Below, piece after piece: positions 1 through 9,860 of a stretch of 64,000 bases of DNA (position 1 is its first letter; every line of letters starts with the position of its first letter). Source of the stretch: Natrinema salifodinae. Its GTDB lineage: Archaea > Halobacteriota > Halobacteria > Halobacteriales > Natrialbaceae. The stretch is taken from positions 203,491 to 267,490 of the forward strand of contig NZ_FOIS01000003.1 of NCBI RefSeq assembly GCF_900110455.1, given 5' to 3'. The notes beneath the pieces are model-generated. The model was not told the DNA's origin. It saw only the letters and a program-made list of their open reading frames with translations, and did no database searches. The translations under genes and the position numbers were made by a program.

Positions 1-40
1 ACTCGACTTCGGGGATCTCGACCTCGCCGTCGTCGGTCAT
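1..40 (-). CDS. leuD: 3-isopropylmalate dehydratase small subunit, first codons only
   Basis: Only the first 13 codons ([13 protein letters not shown]) lie in the window; the gene runs off the left edge. Its ATG overlaps the leuC stop in the four bases ATGA, the usual sign of translational coupling. The assignment rests on position right after leuC, because LeuC and LeuD form one enzyme and are normally adjacent; the visible residues alone would not identify it. Confidence 0.7.
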   Translation of the reverse strand, partial: MTDDGEVEIPEVE

Positions 41-1464
41 GCGGTGGTCACCTCCGCTTCCGGCAGCTCTCGAACGTCGGTTACTTCACCCTCGATCGCC
101 GCGGCGGCGACCATCCGCGGGTTCATCAGGACGGTCCGCCCGTCCTTCGAGCCCTGGCGGCCGATGAAGTTCCGATTCGAGGAGGAGGCACAGGACTCGT
201 CGCCCTCGAGTTGGTCCTCGTTCATGCCCAGGCACATCGAACAGCCGGCGTTGCGCCACTCGAAGCCGGCTTCCTCGAAGATATCCTTGAGGCCCGCTTC
301 CTCGGCGGCGTCCTGGACGCGTTGGCTGCCGGGGACGACCATCGCGCGGACGTCGTCGTGGACCTCGCGGCCCTCGACGATCCGGGCGGCCCGCCGCAGG
401 TCCGGCAGGCGGGCGTTCGTACAGGAGCCGAGGAAGGCCACGTCGATCTCGTAGCCCTCCATCGTGTCGCCTGGCTCGACGCGCATGTGCTCCTGGGCGC
501 GTCGCGCGGTCTCTTGTTTGTCCTCGGGCAGGTCCTCGGGGGCCGGAATCGGGTCGGTGATGCCGATGCCCTGGCCAGGCGTGGTGCCCCAGGTGACGAC
601 CGGCTCGAGTTCGTCGGCGTCGATCCGGACGATATCGTCGTATTCGGCGTCCTCGTCCGAACGGATCGACTCCCAGTAGGGCTTGAGTTCCTCGAACTTC
701 TCGGGGTTTTCCCGGAAGTAGTCGGTCTCCTCGAGCCACTCGTAGGTGGTCTCGTCGGGGTTGACGTAGCCCGCGCGGGCGCCGCCCTCGATGGACATGT
801 TGCAGATCGACATCCGACCCTCCATGCCGAGGTTCTCGATGGCCTCGCCGGCGTACTCGTAGACGTAGCCGACGCCGCCCTCGGTGCCGAGTCGGCGGAT
901 GATCTCGAGGATGACGTCTTTAGCCTCGACGCCCTCACCGAGTTCGCCGTCGACCTGGATCTTGCGGACCTGCTGTTTCTCCATGGCGACGGTGCCCGTC
1001 GCGAGCACGTCGCGGATCTGGCTGGTCCCGATCCCGAACGCCAGCGCGCCGAAGGCGCCGTGGGTCGAGGTGTGGGAGTCGCCACAGACGATCGTCTTAC
1101 CGGGCTGGGTGAGTCCCTGCTCCGGTCCGATGACGTGGACGATGCCCTGATCGCCCGTCGTCGGGTCGGAGAACTCGATGCCCGCCTCGCGGACGTTCTG
1201 CTCGAGTTCGGCCATCATCTCCTCGGCCGCGTCCTCCTCGTACGGGCGAGACTGATCGGCCGTCGGGACGATGTGGTCGACGGTCGCGTGGGTCAGTTCG
1301 GGGAAGGCGACTTCGAGGTCGCGCTCGCGGAGCATCCCGAACGCCTGCGGACTCGTCACCTCGTGAATGAGGTGGAGGCCGACGAACAGTTGATCCTGTC
1401 CCGTCGGCAGCGTCGTGACCTTGTGGCGATTCCAGACCTTGTCGTACAGTGTTCCCTCGCTCAT
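37..1464 (-). CDS. leuC: 3-isopropylmalate dehydratase large subunit
   Basis: Isomerises 2-isopropylmalate to 3-isopropylmalate in leucine synthesis, as the large subunit with LeuD. The 475-residue protein has the aconitase-superfamily pattern: [13 protein letters not shown] near residue 127 and three [4Fe-4S] cysteine ligands at C348 (GSCTNAR), C408 and C411 ([11 protein letters not shown]). Length matches bacterial-type LeuC. It overlaps leuD by 4 bases downstream and the small repeat protein by 4 bases upstream, so it belongs to the long ilv-leu operon and is probably co-transcribed from ilvB. Confidence 0.96.
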   Translation of the reverse strand: MSEGTLYDKVWNRHKVTTLPTGQDQLFVGLHLIHEVTSPQAFGMLRERDLEVAFPELTHATVDHIVPTADQSRPYEEDAAEEMMAELEQNVREAGIEFSDPTTGDQGIVHVIGPEQGLTQPGKTIVCGDSHTSTHGAFGALAFGIGTSQIRDVLATGTVAMEKQQVRKIQVDGELGEGVEAKDVILEIIRRLGTEGGVGYVYEYAGEAIENLGMEGRMSICNMSIEGGARAGYVNPDETTYEWLEETDYFRENPEKFEELKPYWESIRSDEDAEYDDIVRIDADELEPVVTWGTTPGQGIGITDPIPAPEDLPEDKQETARRAQEHMRVEPGDTMEGYEIDVAFLGSCTNARLPDLRRAARIVEGREVHDDVRAMVVPGSQRVQDAAEEAGLKDIFEEAGFEWRNAGCSMCLGMNEDQLEGDESCASSSNRNFIGRQGSKDGRTVLMNPRMVAAAAIEGEVTDVRELPEAEVTTA

Positions 1465-1772
1465 TCCTCTACTACCGTGTCGCGATCCGTTCGCCGTTCG
1501 TGGTCGACGCCGCGCTCGAAGACGCGGTTCGCGTCGTCGGCGCGGTGTGGCGGCGTGTGATCGACGTCGCGCATCGTCGCGTCTGTCTCCGTGCCCGTGC
1601 TCCCGTCGGCCTCGTCAGTCTCGTCGGCCTCGTCGGACTCGGTCGCGGCCGGTTTACCACCGTCGGCGGCGACGATCGGTCCGCGGTTGAACAGCCGCCC
1701 GGCCGTCTCTCCCGTGGAGGGGTTGGTGTGGCTGACGTCGGCCATCGTGTCCGTCGTGTCGTTCTCTGTCAT
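1461..1772 (-). CDS. Small acidic protein with an internal duplication, between ilvC and leuC
   Basis: 103 residues, function unknown. Two 22-residue modules, M10-G31 and M67-G88, share 11 identical positions with pattern M-x-D-V-x-H-T-x-P-x(5)-x-A-x-R-(L/V)-F-x-R-G. They are joined by a Thr/Glu/Asp-rich linker (about 40-66). There is no signal peptide, membrane segment or cysteine. The stop overlaps the leuC start by 4 bases, and ilvC ends 28 bases upstream, so it is an integral operon member. The conserved His, Arg and Phe of each module could bind a ligand or partner, but no function can be assigned. Confidence 0.8.
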   Translation of the reverse strand: MTENDTTDTMADVSHTNPSTGETAGRLFNRGPIVAADGGKPAATESDEADETDEADGSTGTETDATMRDVDHTPPHRADDANRVFERGVDHERRTDRDTVVEE

Positions 1773-1800
1773 GATTTCGCTCTCGTTCTCGGTTTCGGTC

Positions 1801-2839
<1,039 letters not shown>

Positions 2840-2847
<8 letters not shown>

Positions 2848-3505
2848 CGTTGGCAGTCTGGTGGGTTTCGTAGTGCTGGTTCGCCTGGTCGGCGGTCGAT
2901 GCTGCTCGATCGGTCGCGGCGGTGTCGTCGGTGCCGCGAGCCAGCGCCGTCGTGCCGGTTCGGGAGATTTCCCGGATGCCGAACTGGCCGAACGTCTCGA
3001 TCGCGGCCTCGATCTTCTGGCGCGCGCCCGTGATCTCGAAGGTCGCGGTCTCGGGGCTGGAGTCGACGGTCGTCGCGTCGTACATGTCCGCGACGGCGTT
3101 GACCTGCGCCGGGTCCGCGGCGTCGACTTTCACCAGCGCGAGTTCCCGGCGCATCGCATCGGGCTCGAGTTCCCGCACCGCGATCACCGGCACCAGCTTC
3201 CGCAGCTGTTTCTTGAGCTGATCGATTCCGGGGTCGGGCTCCTCGACGACGACCGTGATCCGGGCGCGGTTCTCGTCCTCGGTGGGCCCGACGGTCAGGC
3301 TCTCGATGTTGAACTGGCGCCGGGAGAACAGCCCGGAGACGTCCGAGAGGACGCCCGGCTCGTGTTCGACCAGCGCCGAGATGACGGTGCGCCGGGGCTC
3401 GTGGGTCGCTTCGACCTCGGGGTCGATGCGAATGCCCTGTTCGTTGCGCCGTCCCTCGGGGCTCGGTCGCTCCTCCGGAGCCGGGCCGTCTAATCCGCGT
3501 CTCAT
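2840..3505 (-). CDS. ilvN: Acetolactate synthase small (regulatory) subunit
   Basis: Regulatory subunit that usually confers valine feedback on IlvB. An ACT domain lies at about residues 38-112 ([20 protein letters not shown], then [10 protein letters not shown]), followed by the second ALS small-subunit domain to about residue 180. N-terminal (about 35) and C-terminal (about 40) extensions are charged and probably disordered. It overlaps ilvB by 4 bases and ilvC by 8. The start is uncertain because the N-terminal stretch is unconserved in type; the coupled ATGA overlap with ilvB favours the one given. Confidence 0.94.
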
Positions 3506-5325
3506 AGCTGGTCCTCCGTCAATGCGAACTGACCGTTGTCGCCGCCGCTTGGCACCATCGGGTAGACGTTCGCCTCGGGATCGATGTGGACGTCGATCAC
3601 CGAGGGGCCGTCGTAAGTCAGCGCCGACTCGATGGTGTCGGCGACGTCGTCGTAGTCGTCGATCCGGTACCCCTGCGCGCCGAAGGCCTCGGCGAGCTTA
3701 TCGAATTCGGGCATCCAGCCGTAGTCCGACGCGGCGTGGCGGCCCTCGAAGAAGGCGTCCTGCCACTGCCGGACCATTCCGATGTACTCGTTGTTGAGCA
3801 CGGCGACCGTGATGTCCAAGTTCTCGCGGACCGCCACGGACAGCCCTTGCATCGTCATCAGGAACGAGCCGTCGCCGTCGATGCAGACGACCTCCTGATC
3901 GTCGTCGGCCGCGATCCGCGCGCCGATGGCGGCGGGCAGGCCGTAGCCCATCGTCCCGAGACCGTGACTCGAGACCCAGGTGCGGGGCTCGGTGAACGTC
4001 CAGTACTGGCAGGCCCACATCTGGTGTTGGCCGACACCGGTCGTGACGATCGCGCGGTCGCTAGTGGCCTCGTCTAACGCCTCGACGACGAACTCCGGCT
4101 GGACCGGCTCGTCCTCGGGCGCGTCGTAGGCCATCGAGTAGTCGGACTTCCACTGCTGGCACTGCGCGCGCCACTTCGTGGCTTCCGGCGAGGCGTCGAC
4201 CGCGTCGGCCAGCTGCTCGACGACGGTTTCGGCGTCGCCGACCAGCGGGTAGTCCGCGTGGATGTTCTTCGAGATCTCCGCGGGGTCGATGTCGACGTGG
4301 ATGAGCTCCGCGTCGGGCGCGAAGGTCTCGATCCCGCCGGTTAGGCGGTCGTCGAACCGGGTCCCGATCCCGATCAGGGAGTCACAGTGGGTGATCGCCA
4401 TGTTGGCGTACCCAGTGCCGTGCATCCCCGCCATCTCCAAGGAGAGTTCGTGGTCCTCGGGGAACGCGCCGAGGCCGGGCATCGTGGTGATGACCGGGAT
4501 CTCGTGTTCGATCGCGAACTCCCGGCAGGCCTCGCTGGCTTCGCCCTTGATGACGCCCCCGCCCAGCAGCATGACCGGGCGGTTCGAGTTCTCGATCCGC
4601 TCGGCCGCGGCGTCGATGATCTCCGGGTCCGCCCGCTCCTGCACGCGGTAGGTGTCGGGCGTCTTCGGCTCGTCGGGTTCGCTGTCGGTGTCGGCCTGGG
4701 TGACGTCCTTTGGCAGGTCGACCAGGGTCGGCCCCGGTCGCCCCTCGCTTGCGAGCGCGAACGCCTCGCTGACGTCGGTCCCGACGCGATCCGAGTCGGT
4801 CGCGAACGTGTTCTCCTTCGTAACCGGCGTCGTGACGCCGGTGGTGTCGGTCTCCTGGAACGCGTCGTTGCCGACGAACTCCGTCGGCACCTGGCCGGTC
4901 AGCGCGACCATCGGGTCCGAGTCCATGTCGGCGTCGGCGATGCCGGTCACCAGGTTGGTCGCGCCCGGGCCCGACGTCGCCAGGCAGATCCCCGGCTCGC
5001 CCGAGACGATGCCGTAGGCGTCGGCCGCGTGGGCTGCGCCCTGCTCGTGGGCCATCGTCACGTGGTAGATGTCCGAGTCGTAGAGGGCGTCGTAGACGGG
5101 CATGATCGCCCCGCCCTGCACGCCGAAGGCGTACTCGACGCCCGCGTTTTCCAACGCGCGGATGACGGCCTCTGCACCCGTCGTAACGGGTTCGGTCGTC
5201 GTCTCGGACTCGACGTCGGGTTCCGCCGCGTCGGGCGCGGCGCTGTCGGTGATCTGCTCTTGGCTCTGGTCGTCTGCCTGTTCCTCCGCGTCCGCTGGCG
5301 TGACCTTTGCTGCGCGTTCGCTCAT
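3502..5325 (-). CDS. ilvB: Acetolactate synthase large (catalytic) subunit
   Basis: ThDP-dependent enzyme that condenses pyruvate with pyruvate or 2-oxobutyrate, the first common step of valine/isoleucine (and leucine) synthesis. In the 607-residue protein the PYR domain carries the catalytic Glu E93 (AHEQGAAHAADAYG), and the C-terminal domain has the ThDP motif GDGSFLMTMQ...NNEYIGM. The first 45 or so residues are an acidic extension not needed for catalysis. It starts the ilvBNC-orf-leuCD operon. A 245-base leader upstream may carry leader peptides (see the regulatory entry). Confidence 0.95.
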   Translation of the reverse strand: MSERAAKVTPADAEEQADDQSQEQITDSAAPDAAEPDVESETTTEPVTTGAEAVIRALENAGVEYAFGVQGGAIMPVYDALYDSDIYHVTMAHEQGAAHAADAYGIVSGEPGICLATSGPGATNLVTGIADADMDSDPMVALTGQVPTEFVGNDAFQETDTTGVTTPVTKENTFATDSDRVGTDVSEAFALASEGRPGPTLVDLPKDVTQADTDSEPDEPKTPDTYRVQERADPEIIDAAAERIENSNRPVMLLGGGVIKGEASEACREFAIEHEIPVITTMPGLGAFPEDHELSLEMAGMHGTGYANMAITHCDSLIGIGTRFDDRLTGGIETFAPDAELIHVDIDPAEISKNIHADYPLVGDAETVVEQLADAVDASPEATKWRAQCQQWKSDYSMAYDAPEDEPVQPEFVVEALDEATSDRAIVTTGVGQHQMWACQYWTFTEPRTWVSSHGLGTMGYGLPAAIGARIAADDDQEVVCIDGDGSFLMTMQGLSVAVRENLDITVAVLNNEYIGMVRQWQDAFFEGRHAASDYGWMPEFDKLAEAFGAQGYRIDDYDDVADTIESALTYDGPSVIDVHIDPEANVYPMVPSGGDNGQFALTEDQL

Positions 5326-5577
5326 CGGTTGTCCCCTGCCGTTGTGCGGCGAACGGGTGTACGGGTACGGTAGTGTGTCATCTGATGGATTACTGATCGC
5401 TCGGAGAACGATACGGCGAATTCGGGTCCGAAGCTGCGAGGTACAAAGTGAGGGGCTAGAACGCCCCTACAATACGAATCGGAGCGAACGCGCCGCTGCC
5501 GGCCGGGCGAACGCGAGCCGACAGTCGAGCGCGGACCGTCATTACTGTTGATGTAGCTCTCTCGAGGGTCATAATCC
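5326..5577 (-). promoter_or_regulatory. Long leader of the ilv-leu operon with possible attenuator
   Basis: This fills the 335-base gap between leuA and ilvB together with the promoter flank to 5660. On the minus strand a TATA-like box (GGATTATG, complement of 5570-5577) predicts a start near 5545, some 220 bases before ilvB. A 28-codon ORF begins at 5542. Its TAG stop lies inside a perfect 6-bp hairpin (5451-5456 with 5463-5468, loop 5457-5462). A second mini-ORF of 19 codons (5322-5381) ends with an ATGA overlap onto the ilvB start. All of this is seen in sequence; regulation by leader translation is inferred. Confidence 0.4.
5456..5542 (-). CDS. Putative ilv leader peptide
   Basis: 28 codons, ending in PIRIVGAF and then TAG. 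Six of 28 residues are Val, Leu or Ile. The ATG lies 3-4 bases after the predicted transcription start, so it would be the first ORF a ribosome meets on the ilvB transcript. The stop codon sits in the AGGGGC/GCCCCT hairpin, so a terminating ribosome would melt it. It could equally be a chance ORF in a GC-rich leader; only conservation in relatives would decide. Confidence 0.3.
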   Translation of the reverse strand: MTVRARLSARVRPAGSGAFAPIRIVGAF

Positions 5578-5660
5578 TTACGAGTGGTGCGGGCTCGGGT
5601 CCGAGCGCTCGAGCGCGACAGCCGAGGCTCGCGACCGGTGGCAAACGGGGAGGACATCCC

Positions 5661-6908
5661 TCAGGCGCGCACCTCCTCTTCCTCCTCGCGCCGGCGTTCG
5701 ATGCCGGTCTCTTCGGCGAAGCGCTCGAGGTCGCTGACCGTGACCCGGCGCTTCTCGGCCCCGTAATCCTTGACACGGCGGGTGACGGCCCGCACCTGGT
5801 CGTCGGTGGGGTCGAACCCGCACTCGACGAGCCGTTCGCGGACCGAGTGGGTGCCGGTGTGCTTGCCCATGACCAGGCGGCGCTCGGCGCCGACCATCTC
5901 GGGGGTCATTACGCCGGGCTCGAAGGTGTCGGAGTTTTCGATGACGCCGGCGGCGTGGATGCCGCTCTCGTGGGAGAAGGCGTTGTCGCCGACGACGGGC
6001 TTGTTGCCCGGCGTCGGGACGTCGCTCTTCTCCGCGACGATCTCCGAGAGCTCGGTGATGCGCGTCGTGTCGATCCCCGTCTCAGTCTGATACAGGGACT
6101 CGACGGCCATCACGAACTCCTCGTAAGCGGCGTTGCCGGCCCGCTCGCCGATAGAGTTGACCGACACCTGGGCCTGGTCGGCCCCCGCCTCGATGCCCGC
6201 GAGGGCGTTGGCGGTGGCCAGGCCGAAGTCGTCGTGGGCGTGGACGTCGATCCGCGCGTCGGTGTGGGCCGAGACCTTCTCGATCATGGCCCGGAACCGA
6301 CCGGGGGTGGCGACGCCACATGTGTCGGGAATGTTGATCCAGTCGGTTCCCGCCTCGGTGACCGCTTCGATCACCTCGATCAGGAACTGTTCGTCGGTTC
6401 GGGTCGCATCCATCGGCGAGAACATGCAGGTCGCGCCCGCCGCTTTGATGCGTTCGACCGACTCGACTGCGCGCTGTACGACTTCCTCCCGGGTGGCGTG
6501 CATCGAATCCTCGATCTGGACGTCGCTGGTGCTGACGAACGTGTGCACCATCTCGACGCCGGAATCGAGCGCCGCTTCGATATCCTTGTCGACGACGCGG
6601 GCTAAGCCGCAGGTCGTCGAACTGGTGGACGAAGCGATATCACGAACGGCCTCGAACTCGGCGTCCGAGTTGACAGGGAACCCGGCCTCGATGACGTGGG
6701 TCCCCATATCGTCCAGAACGGACGCGATCTGCCGTTTATCGTCGTAGGAGAACGAAGTTCCGGGTGACTGCTCGCCGTCCCGGAGGGTCGTATCGAAGAC
6801 ACGTGCTGACTCTATTTCGTCAGTGGAATCTAACGTGCCCTGGAAGAACTCGACCCCCCTGACTGGTGTCAGAGGACGGGTTGTCTTGTGCAGACATTGT
6901 ATCTGCAT
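5661..6908 (-). CDS. leuA: 2-isopropylmalate synthase (or citramalate synthase), short form
   Basis: Claisen-condensing enzyme of the HMGL family: DTTLRDGEQSPG (from D39, with R43 and D44) and the metal-binding DVHAHDDFG. At 415 residues it lacks the roughly 100-residue C-terminal allosteric domain of long LeuA enzymes. Without that domain, specificity for 2-oxoisovalerate versus pyruvate cannot be decided here; the company of leuCD and ilv genes favours leucine synthesis. The start at 6908 is preferred because a TATA box (6925-6936) is correctly spaced for a leaderless mRNA. The next upstream residues of the core (VRGVEFFQG) have no start codon. Confidence 0.88.
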   Translation of the reverse strand: MQIQCLHKTTRPLTPVRGVEFFQGTLDSTDEIESARVFDTTLRDGEQSPGTSFSYDDKRQIASVLDDMGTHVIEAGFPVNSDAEFEAVRDIASSTSSTTCGLARVVDKDIEAALDSGVEMVHTFVSTSDVQIEDSMHATREEVVQRAVESVERIKAAGATCMFSPMDATRTDEQFLIEVIEAVTEAGTDWINIPDTCGVATPGRFRAMIEKVSAHTDARIDVHAHDDFGLATANALAGIEAGADQAQVSVNSIGERAGNAAYEEFVMAVESLYQTETGIDTTRITELSEIVAEKSDVPTPGNKPVVGDNAFSHESGIHAAGVIENSDTFEPGVMTPEMVGAERRLVMGKHTGTHSVRERLVECGFDPTDDQVRAVTRRVKDYGAEKRRVTVSDLERFAEETGIERRREEEEEVRA

Positions 6909-6936
6909 CCGACGTGCGACTGCCTATATAAATATA
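6889..6936 (-). promoter_or_regulatory. leuA promoter with palindrome at the transcription start
   Basis: The TATA-like box TATATTTATA (complement of 6925-6936) is centred about 23-25 bases upstream of the ATG at 6908. A perfect inverted repeat TGCAGA-7-TCTGCA spans 6889-6907, covering the start codon and predicted transcription start. A second hairpin CTGAC-TGGT-GTCAG lies at 6859-6872 inside codons 13-17. The first palindrome could be an operator or a 5' RNA hairpin. Confidence 0.55.
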
Positions 6937-7404
6937 CCGCCTTCGTAGCATACGGATGAGAGGAAGAAATGCTATAATCATCAGTGATAGTCAAAAACCG
7001 CACGACGTAAACGGCCTAATATTGGTAGGTATTCCCTATTACGATATGACCTAGTCGCGACGGTTGGGCTGATCACGCAGCTGAAGACGCGAAATAAACG
7101 GGCGCGGGGGCGTTTGACGAGGACGGGTCGATGGCGCGCGGTCAGCGATGGACGTTCAGTCAGTGCCCGCGACCGCAGATCGGTCGAAGCGTCTACTCGT
7201 CCAATTCGGGGAAGCGTTGGAGACATCCGTTCAATCCGGCGGCGGATTGGGACGGCAAGCGACGGCGTCACCGCCGATCGGTGTTCGCGCTGTTCGGTCG
7301 CCGACGCCCGCGTGCTGGCGACGAACCGTCCGTTCAGTAACTGAAAACGACGAAGCAGGCGCGCGTGTCAGGATTTTATGTTCGGTCGTGGTAGGGCCCC
7401 GCGC
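6937..7404. other. Intergenic region between divergent leuA and ferritin-like gene
   Basis: About 470 bases without a convincing gene. The leuA-proximal part (about 6945-7065) is relatively AT-rich; the remainder is GC-rich with only short ORFs of unnatural composition. A TATA-like TTTTATG at 7374-7380 serves the ferritin-like gene at 7405. No tRNA or hairpin-plus-T terminator was found. Confidence 0.5.
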
Positions 7405-7860
7405 ATGACGACCGACGAGATCAGCACCCTCCTGACCGAGGCTTACATCGACGAACTCGAGACCGTGATGAACTACCTCACCAACGCGATCGTCCTCGAC
7501 GGCATCCACGCCGAGGAGGTCAAGGAGAGTCTCCAGGAGGACATTCAGGAGGAACTCGACCACGCCCAGATGCTCGGCGAGCGATTGAAACAACTCGACG
7601 AGTCACCGCCAGGCTCCGAATCGTTCGAGGCGAACCAGCACAGCCTCCAGCCTCCGGAGGACACGACCGACGTCCAGTCGGTCATCGAAGGCGTCCTCGA
7701 GGCCGAGAACGACGCGATCGAGACCTACCAATCGCTCCACGAGGCCGCGTCCGAGGCGAACGATCCCGTCACGGAGGACGTCGCGGTGACGATCCTGGCC
7801 GACGAGGAGGCCCACCACACCGAGTTCCGCGGCTTCCAGAAGGAGTTCCCACAGGACTGA
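7405..7860 (+). CDS. Ferritin-like diiron-fold protein
   Basis: 151 residues, mostly helical. Two E-x-x-H motifs (EELDH in the first half and EEAHH near the end) plus Glu residues in the alternating helices form the four-helix ferritin-like carboxylate pattern. This suggests iron or manganese binding in the cytoplasm, as in bacterioferritin/rubrerythrin relatives. Substrate and ferroxidase activity are not established. The ATG at 7405 is chosen over the in-frame ATG at 7378, because TTTTATG at 7374-7380 lies about 28 bases upstream of it and covers the earlier codon. Confidence 0.8.
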   Translation: MTTDEISTLLTEAYIDELETVMNYLTNAIVLDGIHAEEVKESLQEDIQEELDHAQMLGERLKQLDESPPGSESFEANQHSLQPPEDTTDVQSVIEGVLEAENDAIETYQSLHEAASEANDPVTEDVAVTILADEEAHHTEFRGFQKEFPQD

Positions 7861-7949
7861 AGACGGGTGGGTAAGGGCTGTACACGGGTACTTGGGGACT
7901 CCCGTCGGACGAGAGGAACGTTTTTCTCGCCCCGGTCCAACCCTCGCGT

Positions 7950-8240
7950 ATGAGCGATTTCGACCTCGACCTCCGGGCCGTCGAGGAGCACATCGACGAC
8001 GAACTCGAGATAGAGGGCAGTATCCTCCTCGGCGTGCTCGACGGCACGACGCCCGGCGACGAATGGCTCGACGCGATCTCGAAGGGCAACGTTCTCGTCC
8101 TCAACGTCGAAGGCGACGTCAACGAACTGGCCGCGGGCTTCGCCCGCGACGTCAAGGAATCCGGCGGCAGCCTCGTCCACTTCCGCGGCTTCCTGCTCGT
8201 GACGCCGCCTGGCGTGGACGTGAGCACGGACCGGCTCTGA
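7950..8240 (+). CDS. Conserved haloarchaeal protein (DUF5779-like)
   Basis: 96 residues with no membrane segment. Visible features are an acidic first helix, a GVLDGTTPGDEWLDAI segment and a conserved-looking end (GGSLVHFRGFLLVTPPGV). I recall this as the haloarchaeal DUF5779 family, a label from memory; no function is known to me. CGTTTTTC at about 7919 is spaced 28 bases before the ATG, consistent with a monocistronic leaderless transcript. Confidence 0.75.
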   Translation: MSDFDLDLRAVEEHIDDELEIEGSILLGVLDGTTPGDEWLDAISKGNVLVLNVEGDVNELAAGFARDVKESGGSLVHFRGFLLVTPPGVDVSTDRL

Positions 8241-8318
8241 ATCGGATTCGCCGTTTTCTCTTCCCTCGCCGAATCGTCGCTCGAACCGTCGACCGGATGC
8301 GACGCTCGCTCGTCGCCG

Positions 8319-9005
8319 TCAGGCCGACGTAAACGTCAGGAAGTGCCCGTCGGGATCCCGGACGACGACCTCGTCGTCGCCCTCCCGCTCGACGGACCGG
8401 ACGCGATCGCCAATCGCCTCGAGCGCCGCCGCGGGATCGTCCGTCGCGAAGCCGAGGTCGACGTGGACGCCGCCGCGGGCGTCGGCGATCCCCAGATGCG
8501 GTTCCCAGAGTTCCAGCGCCATCGGTCCGTGGAGCCGCACGCGCTTTCGGGCGTCGCCCACGTCGACGGTCTCGAACCCCAGATCCTCGTAGAACGCCCG
8601 CGAGCGGTCGAGGTCCTCGACCTCGAGGACGACCTCGAAAATCCCGTCGATCCCCGGCCCGGCTACGTCCTGCTGGCCGAGTTCGACGCAGTTGCCGTCG
8701 GGATCGTACAGGTACAGCGACCGCGCGGAGCCGAACTGCATCTCCTCGAGGTCGTACTCCTCGCCCAGGCGATCCCACCAGGCGTCGTACTCGGACTCGG
8801 GGATCGAGAACGCGTAGTGGGTGTGCAGCCCGCCCCGCGGGACCCCCTCAGGTCGTCGGAGCACGAGGTCGGTGTCGCCAGCTGCGAACGCGAGTTCGTT
8901 GGCTCCGCGCTCGCGGACGGGGAGGTCCAGCGTCTCCGCGTAGAACGCCTGCGCCGGGTCGAGGTACTTGACCTCGAGGGCGAGCCAGGCCAGGCCGGAT
9001 AGCAT
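8319..9005 (-). CDS. VOC (glyoxalase/bleomycin-resistance) superfamily protein, two domains
   Basis: Two tandem VOC beta-alpha-beta-beta-beta modules: about residues 1-110 (LALEVKYLDPAQAFYAETL ... LYLYDPDGNCVEL) and 120-228 (VVLEVEDLDRSRAFYEDLGF ... VVVRDPDGHFLTF). The DPDGN-x-VEL and DPDGH motifs are typical of metal-binding VOC dioxygenases, but substrate cannot be inferred. The internal ATG at 9005 is preferred over 9032; it begins just before the first domain and leaves an 80-base divergent promoter region to the next gene. Confidence 0.85.
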   Translation of the reverse strand: MLSGLAWLALEVKYLDPAQAFYAETLDLPVRERGANELAFAAGDTDLVLRRPEGVPRGGLHTHYAFSIPESEYDAWWDRLGEEYDLEEMQFGSARSLYLYDPDGNCVELGQQDVAGPGIDGIFEVVLEVEDLDRSRAFYEDLGFETVDVGDARKRVRLHGPMALELWEPHLGIADARGGVHVDLGFATDDPAAALEAIGDRVRSVEREGDDEVVVRDPDGHFLTFTSA

Positions 9006-9084
9006 AGCCGTCCGTACGCGCGGCGGCGGCATAGAAGCTTGGCCCCCGCCGACGTTTATAGACGAACGGCCCGTAGGAGTCGGT

Positions 9085-9765
9085 ATGAGCTTCCGCGTCG
9101 ACGAGCGCGCAACCGACTACCGCGAGATCGATCGCTTCGAGGGGGGCGTCGGGTGGATCGCCCACCCCGAAGAGGAGATGCAACGGGCCAGCCACGCCCT
9201 CGAAGTCGACGGCGAGGTCTGGGTCATCGATCCCGTCGACGCCGAGGGGATCGACGACCTGTTCGCCGAGTTCGGCGACGTGGCCGGCGTCGTCGTCACG
9301 CTCGACCGGCACACGCGCGACGCCGCCGCGATCGCGGACCGTCACAGCGTTCCCGTCTACCTTCCCGAGTTCTTCGAGGGGGTCAGCGAGGACGTCGACG
9401 CCGCGGTCGCTCGCTTCGGCGACGAACTCTCCGACACCGGGATTCGCGCCCTTCCGGTGCTGAACAACCGCTTCTGGCAGGAGGTCGCCCTCTACAACTC
9501 GGCCGACGGAACGTTCGTCGTCCCCGAAGCGGTCGGGACGGCCGACTTCTTCCTGGCCGGCGACGAGACGCTGGGCGTCCACCCGATGTTGCGACTGACG
9601 CCGCCGCGAAAGCTCCGTCAGGTGGCGGCGAGACGACTGCTCGTCGGCCACGGATCGGGTATCGCGGACGGCGCATCGAGCGCCATCGAGAACGCCATTG
9701 CCAGTTCTCGCAGGCAAGCCCCGCGGCTGTACGCATCGACCGCCCGGGACCTGCTCCCGATCTGA
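9085..9765 (+). CDS. Conserved hypothetical protein, possibly a degenerate metallo-beta-lactamase-like fold
   Basis: 226 residues. WIAHPEEEM...VWVIDPVDAEGIDDLF...GVVVTLDRHTRDAAAIADRHSVPVYLP follows the strand order of MBL-fold proteins (start of fold, ID-P turn, then D-x-H-x-x-D-A). The canonical H-x-H-x-D-H is reduced to DRHTRDA, so catalysis is doubtful. The C-terminal part (residues 150-226) is basic. TTTATA at about 9054 lies 28 bases before the ATG at 9085, which rules out the longer in-frame ORF starting at 8968. Confidence 0.7.
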   Translation: MSFRVDERATDYREIDRFEGGVGWIAHPEEEMQRASHALEVDGEVWVIDPVDAEGIDDLFAEFGDVAGVVVTLDRHTRDAAAIADRHSVPVYLPEFFEGVSEDVDAAVARFGDELSDTGIRALPVLNNRFWQEVALYNSADGTFVVPEAVGTADFFLAGDETLGVHPMLRLTPPRKLRQVAARRLLVGHGSGIADGASSAIENAIASSRRQAPRLYASTARDLLPI

Positions 9766-9860
9766 CGGGCTCACCTGCCGCTTGGCGGCCAGACTGGCGG
9801 CGCCGTGAGACACCGGTCGCCGGGGCATACATCTAACTACTCTCCGCCCAAAACAGCCCT

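Noticed and set aside
7200-7260. GTTCAATCC at 7226 as a possible tRNA T-arm
   Set aside because: The flanking bases do not form the 5-bp T-stem, and no anticodon or acceptor stem could be found around it.
7148-7408. Plus-strand ORF in the leuA/ferritin-like gap
   Set aside because: Ser/Arg/Pro-rich with no acidic bias, no promoter at the right spacing, and it overlaps the promoter of the gene at 7405.
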